The translations under genes and the position numbers were made by a program. Of a stretch of DNA of 64,000 nucleotides, positions 11,313 through 22,600 are shown piece by piece. The notes beneath the pieces are model-generated. The model did no database searches, was not told the DNA's origin, and was given only the letters and a program-made list of their open reading frames with translations. The first letter of the stretch is position 1, and each line of letters begins with the position of its first letter. Source of the DNA: Sarcocystis neurona (lineage: Eukaryota; Apicomplexa; Conoidasida; Eucoccidiorida; Sarcocystidae); NCBI GenBank assembly GCA_000727475.1, contig KL647296.1:1532865-1596864 (forward strand), given 5' to 3'.

Positions 11313-13471
11313 TCAAGTGCGTATGTGTACTGGTGTGAGCGTACGTCTGCCGCACGGATTCCCGAGTCTTTCCGTCAAAATGACCCACCTCGAATTCACG
11401 AAGACTCTGCCCTTGTACACAGTCGCAGCTGCCTGTACACGCGCATACATCCTCTGCTGCATACGACAAAGGCTAATGCGGGCTTTCAAAGGAGTAGAGC
11501 ACTCAGTACTGGAGACGCCGTTGCGGGAACAGGCACCATCCTTTAAGAGAAGGCACACGTGTATGCATATACGTGCTATCACAAAGTAACTTCCACACTT
11601 ACAGTACTCACCTTCCAACCCAAACACTCGAAGATCTTCAGAGGATTTGCAACCCTATTTTGCACTCAAATCTAAAGCGCTCTTTCGCAGGAGTATGAAA
11701 CCGTACACAAGGATGTTTTCGCTTTCGTGTTCGAGAGTATCACCTAAACTGTATGCATCATTTGTACACATCTGGGTAATTACGGTGGCCCTGGCACTCA
11801 CCGTTCAGCGACAATCATGCTAAATAAAAGCGTCTTCTATCATCGTCTTCTTGTCTAGCGAAGTCTCTCGCGTTTGTCTACGTGCATACATTTTTCAACG
11901 CAGCTAGACACCTAAAGTGCCAAGCAAGGCTGACACAGGAAAGTACGGATAAATCTATCTATCTATCTATCTCTATATATATACATATATATGTATGAGA
12001 ATTCCTATAAAGACATACATCTTAGTCCGTGTCTCGGCTCGTGGTCAGCTACATACGATTACTGGTCCATCCACAAATGAGAGCAGAAGAGATTGTGGTG
12101 CTTGTAGTCTTTTCACCATCCGCAGGTTCATGAGGAGATACTCTCGACGTTCGTTCGCCCAATGAAAGACTCGCTCACTTCCAGTATGTGGGGGTTTCAA
12201 CCGATACAAATGGCACTCTGCACATTTGTACGGAAGCATTAGCTGTCTGTTTGAATGCATTGTCGCCACACGCATGATCAAACGCTTACAATGTACAAAC
12301 TTGGTTGTGCGAATATGGCATTAACTGCAATGTTTCCACATTGCACTGGACGCACACGTAGGTTACACATCGTATCTAAGGCTCGCGATACACATCCACA
12401 AAAATGCGTATTTCTGTATAAATGTTTGTGCACACGGACATTCTTATAAGTGACTTAACCGGACACGCCGTGAGATTTTCTGAGTCTGATGCTGCGCAAG
12501 TGTCAAAGAGATAGACACAAAGTCGCACAAGATATTCTGGTAGATGTTTGTGGCCACAGGCAACCCGTGACACACAGATGCAGATGGTGCCAACGGTGCC
12601 AATTACCATGCGATACACGTATATATACGTGTTTGCACAAACAATGTTGCCTGTCCACGTGTATACCTTCGCTGAGTCAACTCCTCACGCAAACTAATAG
12701 CAGGGAAATCTGTGTGGAACGTCTTGACAAAAGTGCTGCTTTGCACAAGGGTATGTGTTTTTAAGGATAGGGGGAGAAATTTGATGTAGGACGGCGATGC
12801 AGTCGAAACGTTGCCCCTCCATCAGTTCAGAAAAGGCCGTGAAGGCGCTGTGAATTCAATAATTATTCTTCAGCTTGTGATCGGACTAGTGGGGGGGAAC
12901 TGAAGCGATGTGGGTTTTTATCCGAAGAAATGTACTGTGTTTTCAAAATCTACACGCACACAAAATTATACGCGCGTACTGCAGATGCTTGCAACACCCC
13001 CTTGTCTACGCATATCAATGCCAGCACGCTGTGCGAAATTTTTGTATCCCAAGCTGCATAGATTTTTCTTCTTAAGCCAGAGAATCAGGTCTACCTGGGG
13101 GCAAGTCCCGAGTGACCTGGACATACTTATATCCTTTTTTTGCTTTAAAAATCTGACTGCTTATGCGACACTCTTCGAAGCACTGAAAAAAAAGAATATC
13201 CCTGTTTGTTCCGGCCTGCTTCCGTTGTTCCTCAGAATTGGTCTGCAACAGCGCAAAATATTGAGTGTACAGGCGGGGAGCTGCTACAAGTCAATGGCAT
13301 GCCATCATTTCTTTTGACGGTAGCAGAACTGAGAACAACAGGAAGTGTGAGACAGCTCGAATAAAGCGCTTTCGACAGAGTGTGACTGTGGTGGTCATTT
13401 GTGTTGCTTTTCTCAGGAAATGTTTGTCGGCGTTCCCGTGTACGGAGCTCTACGTACAGATCGACGCGCAC
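11313..13471 (-). CDS. Candidate downstream exons of the G8-like gene
   Basis: Minus-strand segments here look coding and lie where the 3' part of the G8-like gene should be. One starts at 13471 after a CCTGCAG acceptor, in phase 0 as the preceding exon requires, and reads VRVDLYVELRTRERRQ. A second lies at about 12240-12060 (RVFHWANERREYLLMNLRM, ending FVDGP before GTAATCG). A third lies at about 11580-11330 (ARVQAAATVYKGRVFVNSRW). Exact borders and the stop codon were not resolved, so membership in one gene is inference. Confidence 0.4.
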
Positions 13472-13825
13472 CTGCAGGACTGATCTCGTATAAGCTTGTT
13501 CGAAGGATACTTCACTGGCAGAGTGGTTGTGTCCGATGATGCAAGACCACGACATCTTTTAGACTTGACCAGATTCAATACAAATTAGCTATCTCTCACT
13601 ATTGAACTGGGCAGTGCGTCGTGTTCAACGCAGAAGAACCAACAAAGCCCTACATCTCCCTGTCTATGTATTCACTTATTCAACTGCAGGACAACACCTG
13701 TTCCTGCCGTTTTTGAAAAGTAACACATTGATTTGTGCTTCTGCCTATCTAATCTAGACACAATGTGCAGATCTCTTCAAGAGAGTATTGCCTTACGGCG
13801 GCGATACATGTAGATTAGTACGTAC

Positions 13826-16800
13826 CGCCTTGGCATCTCCTGAAGGAATCAGTGCCGGGAGGCCGACAAATGTTTCGTCAGTGGTAATCCTGTTCGCACG
13901 CAAAATTATTTGCTCCGAGACCTTTCCTTGATCTCCTACGTCCTTCCTTCGTCTTGAAAAAGGACCAAGCTTCAGGTTGACTCCTACCAGCTCGAAAACT
14001 GCTGGCACTCTATCGTAGAATTCTGAGGGCACACGTGCAAGACAGCGCACACGCTGAGCACGAAGGGAGGAAAAATATACGCAGACGGATGCAGATAGGT
14101 TGTGTTCGAGTATGAAACACAAGAGGGATGGTTTAAATATATCACCGCTTTCAGTGTGAGCCAAAGAGGGTTTGCTCCATTGCATCGGAGACGCTTTTGT
14201 GTTAGGTGGAGATGTTTTTGCTTGTCCTACACACGGTACACTTGTCAGCATGGGTATTGCTCTGCGTGTCCGGCGCATACGTTAGAGAGCAGTTCTGCAA
14301 TAAAAACACGATGCTACTGGCGAACAACATGGAGAGAAATTCCACAGTAGCACTTATCGGTCACGAAGGAGGAGATGTGTTCAACCTTACCTCAACCAGT
14401 AACAGCGTATCAGCGCCTCCAAGTGTGACACTTTTTCGAATTCATATCTCTCACCTAGTGCACAAGTATGTTCAGCTTGATAAGTGTGTCCGTACTGGTG
14501 CCTTACTGAATGTGAGAACGAAGGAGAATCAGACACAAGGAACTCGAGTACTGCTTCCGCTGGTGTAGATGCTAAAATGCGCAAAACCGTGTTCGACTTG
14601 CACATCTGAGTGAGACGCTCCCTAGTTACCTTGCTGCAGACAAACATAAACTTCAGCCCAACAGTTTGGAAACTCATCTCGCGGTCAACAAAGAAGGCAC
14701 AATCAAGTCACCATGCAGACGATTGTGCTCTACTGAAACCCACACCTGCAGGAGCAGCGTATTCCCGTGATTCTGAGTAGTGACACAAAGTCTTTTGAGG
14801 CGCTGGTGCCTTTTGTCCTCTGGCCATAGAGCTTGTAACTAAGAAATTTCCTCTCCCCACCTACCTTCACAGCAGTCGATGAACCCGTCATCGTCTATCA
14901 CATCCACATAAATCATTAAATCCACCGACTCCTTGGGCACCTTGACTTGCACAGCTGTCTTTTGCGGACTTTGTGGCGGTGGGGGATACGGAGGGAAACC
15001 GAGCCGGCTGCGTAAACCACTCACACTCACACGTGCCATCAGGTTCCTTGGACACACGAAGAGACAGAAAGGGACTATAAGTGCACACATCATAGGTATG
15101 TATAACCAGAGATATACACGTATTCTCACGTTTGTCGGTCGGCTAGTAACAGGGGTACACACTCCCGCACTCCTGTGTACAGTAGAAGTATTCGCAAACC
15201 TCACGTACAGGAGTGTCGTCTTGCTTGTGTTTCCAATGCTTATGTTACGCGCCCTGAGTAGCAGCTACTCAGGGCACAACCTTTCTTTGGCAACGGAACT
15301 GCTAAAACGGTAGAGCAGGGTGAAGATCTTCTGTTCTTTACTTTGTTAACGCAGACTCCCTCCGACGTCTTAGACAGAGGTACTCACGACTATTAAGAAA
15401 GTAGACGTCGGGAAAGGCAACTCTGGAACGTGTCCTTACCGGAAGGAAAAGCTGGAGCCCGGCAAAATTTTGTCGACTTTCACATCTCCGAAGAAGGTCA
15501 CAGTGCTGGACGAGCTACCAGGCAGCGCTGGAGGATAGCCTATGCGACCGTACCATACCACTGGCTCATTTCTGTCTTCTGGGTGGGAGGACAGTTGCAA
15601 CCAGTGGATGTTCACTGGAGCTTTCGCGATCAGGGAGCCTCCCATAGAAATAGAGGGAATTCTACACAGGCCTTGTTGGTGGGGGGGCCTTTTCTCTTGA
15701 CATTCTTTTTCAGGAATTAGCACCTCTCCAATGAACAGAGTCCCATCGTTACGAATTGGGGCATCAGTGACAACAGATGTTCTGGACAAAGTTGTCCAGT
15801 AGACAGAACACAGGGGCTCCCCATGATGGTGTGTACAAACACATATCGAGAAACGACCTATAGTACTCTAGAATCAGGGAGGGCAAAACACCAAAGCGTA
15901 GATTCTTCGTGAAGCAGTCACGGGCAACTACGGAACACTGACAGGGTATCTGGAACTACGAAAGGACACGATTAAGTATGTATCGCGGCCTCCCTGGGCG
16001 GAAGGAGAGTAGAATGACTTAGAAAGCCGCTGGCAAGAAATCACTGTCAAATGTTGTCCTCCAAAAAGGTAGTTTAGTGTCTCTACGTATTTGTTTACGT
16101 AAGTATGCGTATGCAAGCGTAGAAAGGTCCCTCATCTCCTACGGATGCCATCAAGCAAGAGTAAACACGGAGAGAAAGAGAAAGAACAAGAAATAAAGCT
16201 CCTAAGTGCTGTGGCGGCAGTCGAGTATCATGACAAAAATCTCCCCCTGAGCTTCAAGCGAGGAGTGAGCGTGTTTGAATCCTTCTTTAGGCACCAGCAT
16301 TAGTGACACCAGGCGTACTTTTGTAAAAATGTACAGCCAAGAGACACCCGCGTTACGCCTACAGCATTCTCGATACGTTAAGCTCTTTCCTGCTGCTTTT
16401 GTTCGAGTTTGGACGAGAGAGGCACACATTGACGCCGCACTGTAAATTACACAGACGAAACAAGTTATGCACGGAGCTTACTGCATGCAGTTACAGCTCG
16501 TTAAAGTATAGAGAAGGCGTAGGCGGAAGAATGGGCATATATGTGGTTCCTGGTGCGTGACAGTACGAAGAAAAGCTTTCTACGCCTCGTACGTGTTTGT
16601 GTGTTCCGCAGGCGGGAAACAGGTGGGTGGTATCGCAGGTGTCTTTTCTCAGTTCAACCCAAGCAGGAACGGCTGACAGCGAGATACACCTTCTATCGTG
16701 TGGATGCTTGTACGCTTCTATACAATATGAACATGCATGAGCATATCATCCACGGTGATGGAGTCTGTGCCCCCACGGGGGGCATAAGTATGCACGTGTA

Positions 16801-19371
16801 AGTTTCTAAGTAATCTTTGTTGTCTCAGGCTGACCAGAGAACATGTTGCAGTATTCTGTTGTTCGGTTCTTGCAACGTGTTTGGCGAGCGCAGGAGGAAC
16901 ACAGACGATAACTGATTGGAGTCCGCGAGAGCGCAGGATGCGATTCGTGAAAGTTTTCGCTTTACAGATACTCTTTTCTGCTACTACAATTAACAGCAGG
17001 GCACGCCTTTTCACACGCATGTGCAGATGTGTGATTCGATTACTGTACTGTCAACATGCACGGTGCTGCCATCGTGTGTTCGCGTCCCGTGATAATGTGA
17101 CTTGTAAGCTATTTGACTGTCACGCACTTCCGACACAGTCAACAGATGTACAACTTCTGCACTTCCCATCTACTGCGCTTAAGTGTAGCGTTTTCATGTT
17201 GGCTACTGCCCTAGCGTGACGTAGAAGTCGAAGGAGAGGACACTTCCCTGTACACGACTCGTGTGGGTGGAACTCACTAGAAGTATCTTGGGTGTAGACG
17301 TATACTCTGAGTACCAGTTGTTCAGCACCCTTTTTTCGTGATTCCTCTGTCCTGAAAAGGTGTCCGCATCCAAGGTCAAATCTGCATGACCTTAAATTGA
17401 CTAGTCTAACATACGGACGTGTGACTTGGATGGTGGCCAACAAGAAGTCGTATCTGCGAAAATACAACCTCTGGTGCAAACTAGTCCTCAGCTACGCATT
17501 TCAAATCTAATACTTTACTCCAGTGCCTTCTGCCTGCTAGAGGTGACACCAAAGATGGCTTTGCAAAGTGCTCAAAATAGGACCGGCTGTAGTTGAAATT
17601 TAGAAGCAGAGAGTGTGTTTGTAGGCCAGTACCCAGAAAGGAGAAGTAGCGCGGCGCCGGGTTCGACCCGCAAGGTGGATGGTCCCCTTAGGGACAGAGG
17701 CTCAGCAAACTTTCTGCGTCTGGAAAAACCGCCGAGTCCTAGTCCCCGTGGACGCGCGGAGAAGTAAGGATAGTCCGAAGATGGGGGTAGTCTGTTGGCC
17801 AGGCCTGCAACAGGCTGGTAGACATTCCCGAAATCAAATGGTACGACAGGCGAGGTCACAATTTCATCCTTCTCTTGCCTGTCTTCTTCGTCTCTCCCGC
17901 GCTGGTGACTAGATTGTTCCCTCCCCATAGTTCTCGTCTCACTATGTGGTTTCCTGCGCTCTCCTGAAGTCGTACCACCACGGTTCTCCGATCTGCTTAC
18001 AGGTAAATTTGTTTCTACGTGGACCTGGCGGTCCACAATGGTCAAATCCGTTTCATCTTGTAGACTACTTTCAGCTTCAAACGCTTCAGTTGTTCCTGTG
18101 AAGGCAATCTCCGCCGCCGTGGGTCCGAGTGGTCCTGTCCCAGGATCTTTGATTACCACTGCAGTAGGCTTTTCTACGCGAAAGCCTTCCTCGTCCAAAA
18201 AAGGTTCAGCTCTGAGGGTGGCGCACAGGTCCGAAAGTGACGCTTTGCTCACCGGTTTTTCACTGCTTACCAGGCCTCCAAAAACTTCCCTTAAAGTGTT
18301 TAATTCTTCTACTGAAAGAGTTATCAAGGCGTTGCCGCTCGCTGTGGTTGTTTCTGCCGAACACCTGGCAGCAGGAAGCTGTCCACTGCGCAGGACACCA
18401 ATCTTTCCTTCAAACTGAGTGTCAATGCTTTTAATAATCCACAGTGCACGTATTTCCAGTTTCGAGCGGCTTGCAGGTAAGCGTATAAAGTGACGAATAA
18501 AGACGGCGTCAAGACTAGTGGGGATCCTCCCACAGTGCCAAGTCCGCTTATCGTAAAAGTCACCGTTCTGTACTGAGCAGCAGGAAAATGGCATCGAATA
18601 CCCTCTCGCTGATGCGTCTGCACACTGTCGGAAACGCAGCACCGGTGGGGGCGTAGTGGTAGTACTTGTGGTGGTGTTCGGCTTCAGACCATCATCGGTC
18701 ATGATTAGATCCAACAGATCATCTGCTGGATCGTGATTTAAATCTTCGGCCAGCTCGTACGTGTTTCCACCTCCCCCATCTCCTATCACTCGGTATCGAG
18801 GCTTCTGGCTTCCAGCAGAATCCGGCGACCGCCTGAGTTCTGGACTACCGGGAGTGATTTGGATGGATGAACTTCTGCCTCTGTTGCTGCGTCCCCCTTC
18901 TCTTTCAGCGAGGCTGGCATCTTGATGGGCACTCTCGCTTGGCAACTGAAGTGGTGAATCAAGTGTATCCCACAACGCCGCTAACGTGCTTGCTTCATCT
19001 GCCGGCAGTTCTTCTGCCTCTTGCCAAGATGCAGCCGCGTCCCGGCGTGCGTTTTCAGCGGCTAAGGATCTTGGAGGGGCGTCCTTGACCAAGGTGGGAA
19101 CTCGGTGTCCAGTTTCCTTTACCACAGATTTATGCGCAGCATGCGTACCAGCAAACGGTGGCTCACCTGACTGCGTCAAAGCATGCGTCACACTACAAAA
19201 GTGAAAGGTAGACAGCAGGGTCACTGCACGTAAAAACAGTTCCAGCGCCCTACGTTTCAGTAGAGACTGCATCCAGACTGTAATGACACAGGGGTAATGC
19301 TCGCTGGCCCTCACGGGCAAGCTCCCACACAAAACTCTCCGCGCGAACGGCGTTGCGGGAGAGGGATGCAT
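13826..19371 (-). CDS. Secreted G8-like domain protein, eight exons phased
   Basis: Hand-assembled exons are 19371-17633, 17453-17278, 16358-16319, 15781-15440, 15046-14865, 14677-14630, 14571-14507 and 14053-13826. All introns are GT-AG and every junction keeps phase, giving about 940 residues so far. A likely signal peptide starts at the internal ATG at 19272 (MQSLLKRR, then a hydrophobic run to SVTHA). If that is the true start, the protein is about 33 residues shorter. Low-complexity Ser/Pro sequence follows, then a segment near residue 275-330 with FYDKRTWHCGRIPTSLDAVF. This matches the TW-x-G-x-P-x-D-x-V-x-I pattern of G8 domains, which in other proteins (PKHD1, CEMIP families) are extracellular. 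Later exons read as beta-rich extracellular sequence with scattered Cys. The C-terminus lies in the exons below 13.5 kb. The G8 assignment is tentative; the gene itself is well supported. Confidence 0.75.
15251..15275. repeat. Perfect 12-bp inverted repeat with 1-base loop
   Basis: The arm GCCCTGAGTAGC is followed by a single A and its exact reverse complement. It lies in the intron between exons 4 and 5 of the G8-like gene. It could form a strong hairpin in DNA or RNA, but no T-tract or known element surrounds it. Confidence 0.8.
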
Positions 19372-19650
19372 TGTAGAAGTACGCTGCACGAAATTATCCC
19401 CCGATCACGTAGGGCGAATGGACTAGGCGTTGGAACGCTTGCCAAGGGTATTTTTACATTCACGTAAGCATACCACGGATGTATCTCGGCGGTGGTGCTG
19501 TGCACACACGCCGACGCCTATAAAACGAACAAACAGTAGCGCAAGCGGGAAACGCGTGCTTTACTGAAGACAACGCACCGATACACTCGTATTCCGCAGC
19601 GCAGCTGTGCCACGCAGATACAAGCTGACTGATTACGTACGCTTACAACG
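19372..19650. promoter_or_regulatory. Probable divergent promoter interval
   Basis: About 280 bases separate the start of the minus-strand G8-like gene from the ATG of the plus-strand gene at 19651. No motif was recognised with confidence. The call rests on the head-to-head geometry. Confidence 0.35.
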
Positions 19651-22600
19651 ATGGAAGGCGAGCATGGCATAATGTTACACACTACTTTTGAAGAAGACTT
19701 TGCCAAGCGAAGCACCATCTGGACTGCGGAGAGCTCGCAATGGGATAATGAACATACGACGCCAAGAATCAGTTCAAAGGATCTTCTCCAGAGCAGCAGC
19801 GAGCCGTATGCATTGGCAGCTGCGGAAGCGACTAAGAGTACACACGACCTCAAAAAGCAAGAGCCCTTCGAAGGGCAACAAGTTCGTAGCTTTGAAGGAG
19901 TCGAAGCATCCTTCCGGCGCCCCTTCCTTATGCCGGGTCAGGAAAAGCGGCTTATCGCGGCCATTGCCGTGCTCGTGCCAGCATTTGCCACACGAGCACG
20001 GATCGCGCATCATTATTCCGTGCCCCTGGTGCCTGTGGTCTGCCTCCCGGGTCTAAGACGAGCTTGTCATCGAAGTACCGAGCTGTTGTCTAGCAGGCGC
20101 GTACACGACGAAAAAATCAACCTGGACGGGAAGTGAAAATCTTTCTCGATGAACTACGTACTCGGTGAAAACAAGTTCACACCGTGCATCTTAAGCTGCG
20201 TGGCACAGAAACGGCGGCACGCAGCGAGTTTTCTCGTGACAAAAAGTCCCACATTTTGGACCTAACGTGTTAAATCCAGAGATTTTGCCTCTGTTGGGAC
20301 GTGACGTGGCTGGCGCACTCATGCATCGACATTCCGTATACCCACATACCGTTTCTAAGATGTTGATGCGCTTGTACAGGCTCGCGACACTTATTCTGAC
20401 GTCAACTTGGAACAGTGTTTGAAACGACGGGAAGAATGAGGATGTTCAGTACAATAGAAAAACGGACCTTCAGTGTAAATTGTTTCCTTCCTCTTAGCAG
20501 GGATCATCTCCTGTCGACGAATACGGTCTGGATGGCACTTCCCAACTGGCAATGAATCATTTGACGCTATCGCATTGTCGTAAATAACATAGGTGTACAA
20601 GCCAGCTTGAAGCAGTAGTGGCGCATGTGGGTGCTCCTATTTCGTAGACGGAATCAACTGATGATCTCCGTTTGACGTATCCTGCTTGGATGGGCCGTCA
20701 AGTGTGAGGATAGCAATCTCCTCGTAAACAATCTAGTTGTACACGCCACTCAAGTCGGATCACGTTATTATTTAGTCAGATGTCATCATTCGTATAAGCG
20801 CATGTATTTTAAAGGACAATTTGGAGAAGTCCACCGTCCTAGTTCTGGCAGCTGCTGTATGGACTTGCCGCCATCGTGAATCCCTTACTACAGAGACAGC
20901 AGTGTACGTACGAATAGCGGACGATTAAGGGGCTCATTCAAATTAGCGACCGGACTTACCTACCGGAGCGCCTACGCGCGCATCAACAGTATCCAGTGTT
21001 CAGTGCTTATGCATAACATTCGCGACTACCACGTGTCAATCGGGTTCGTTGCGCCCGCGTGTTGCTTGTAGTGTGGGCGGTATCGCACCGCTGGTTCTTG
21101 CGTGCAAAAGTCCTTACGTGCTGTTTGGTTGACTCAGAACACAGACGCAGGGCGCTTCTGCTTCAAGCAGGCGCTGTGTCAGCGGACAGTGGCCGGAGAA
21201 TCTAGTAGAGAGTAAATAGCACTAGGGAAGCTTGTCTTGCAAGCGAGTGTCAGTTCTGGTGCAAGCTGTACAGAAGTACGTATTGCCGTTTACGGGGACG
21301 CAGGTAGTGCTTGCCTAGGTCCGGTGAGTATACAATCATAGAACTGCATCCTCAAGTGTGTGGGCACGCACAAGCATGAAACTGAGACCACCAGCACATG
21401 GGCACGTTAGAGCAAACACACGGGTGATCTTTCTACAAGTTGCAATCAGTCACAGATGAGCACAAGTGTACGCGTAAACACATATGTAAATAGACGTCCT
21501 ACGTGGATACGCGGACGCCATTCAGTGCACAGACAGGTCTAGTTAAATTAGCCAGTCTGCTGTTAGACAACACCATCCCTTCACAGGTTACTCCGACCAC
21601 AAGAGGCAGACAGCGTACATACAAATAGACACAAGTATGTACACACAGATACACGTGCGTATCTATCTATCTCTGTATATATATATGTATATGTATACAT
21701 ACATACTTGCGCACGAATGCACGTGAGCAAGCTGGTCTTCAAAAGCGCTTGCCTCATACGGATTTGTAAAATTCGCCGAAAGCCCTCAAATGTGTTTTTA
21801 AGGTATAGAGTGATATACAGATATATACCTATCAACGCGCTCGTACACGTGGACGTAACAACACGCGTACCATATACGCCTGTACATAAGAATGCGTGCA
21901 CATCCGACTTTTCAGAGTTGATCCTGGACCAAGCCGTCTTCTCGTTTCAGCACACCACTTTACAGGTGCAGAGAGAATCTGCGTGCAAAACTTTCGTTGA
22001 CTTTGCACGACCCCGATGTCTTTATTTGACAGAACATGAACTTCTCCCGTCGAAAGAACGTGAAACACAGCCGGAATCGCAGTTGGCTGTCACGCACACT
22101 GTATCCCTGCGATGTCAGTGAAGCACAAATGGACCGATTTCTACAGTTTTTTGCCCATATACGAGAAAGGAATTCGAGCGTTACTTCCTGTCAAAAAAGT
22201 GGCTCGAATGTATCATGTCACATCTAGGTAACAACCAAAGTGACTCACTAGTTCCAACAAGCGAGTCCGCAACCCATCAATCTCTAGGGCGCCCTTGTTA
22301 CCAAGACACACAAAGTACAGGCAAAAAAGCCATCTGAGTCCACCGCAAGTTCATCAATAGTAGCAAAGCTATCAGCGATGGACGCTTCACGCATCACAAT
22401 CCACCAAAGACGTCTTGCCGTATCTACCCTACCTCAGCTGTTGAAGTGCAACACAAGGTCGACCGCAAGATTTGTGCAGGTCCTACTGTCGCGTGCAATG
22501 GTGGAGCACTTTGTGGCTGATCACTCCGGTTTCCTTTTTCTCTTTCACTTCAGTTAAAACTTTACACTTGTCCAAAGTCGTCTAGATGTCTGCTCTTGAT

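Noticed and set aside
14890..15046. EGF-like reading (CECEW ... DSCASQG ... LCGC) in exon 5 of the G8-like gene
   Set aside because: It is in the other frame; it hits a stop before any donor, while the chosen frame is phase-consistent with exons 4 and 6.
15661..15670. Possible acceptor inside G8-like exon 4 (GTGTAG at 15662)
   Set aside because: The frame is open through this point and the upstream part carries good sequence (APIRNDGTLFIGEV) that joins in phase to exon 3, so one exon from 15781 is simpler.
17572..17632. Continuation of the G8-like first exon to the in-frame stop at 17572
   Set aside because: A GTACTG donor at 17632 joined to the exon at 17453 keeps phase and continues coherent sequence through seven further exons.
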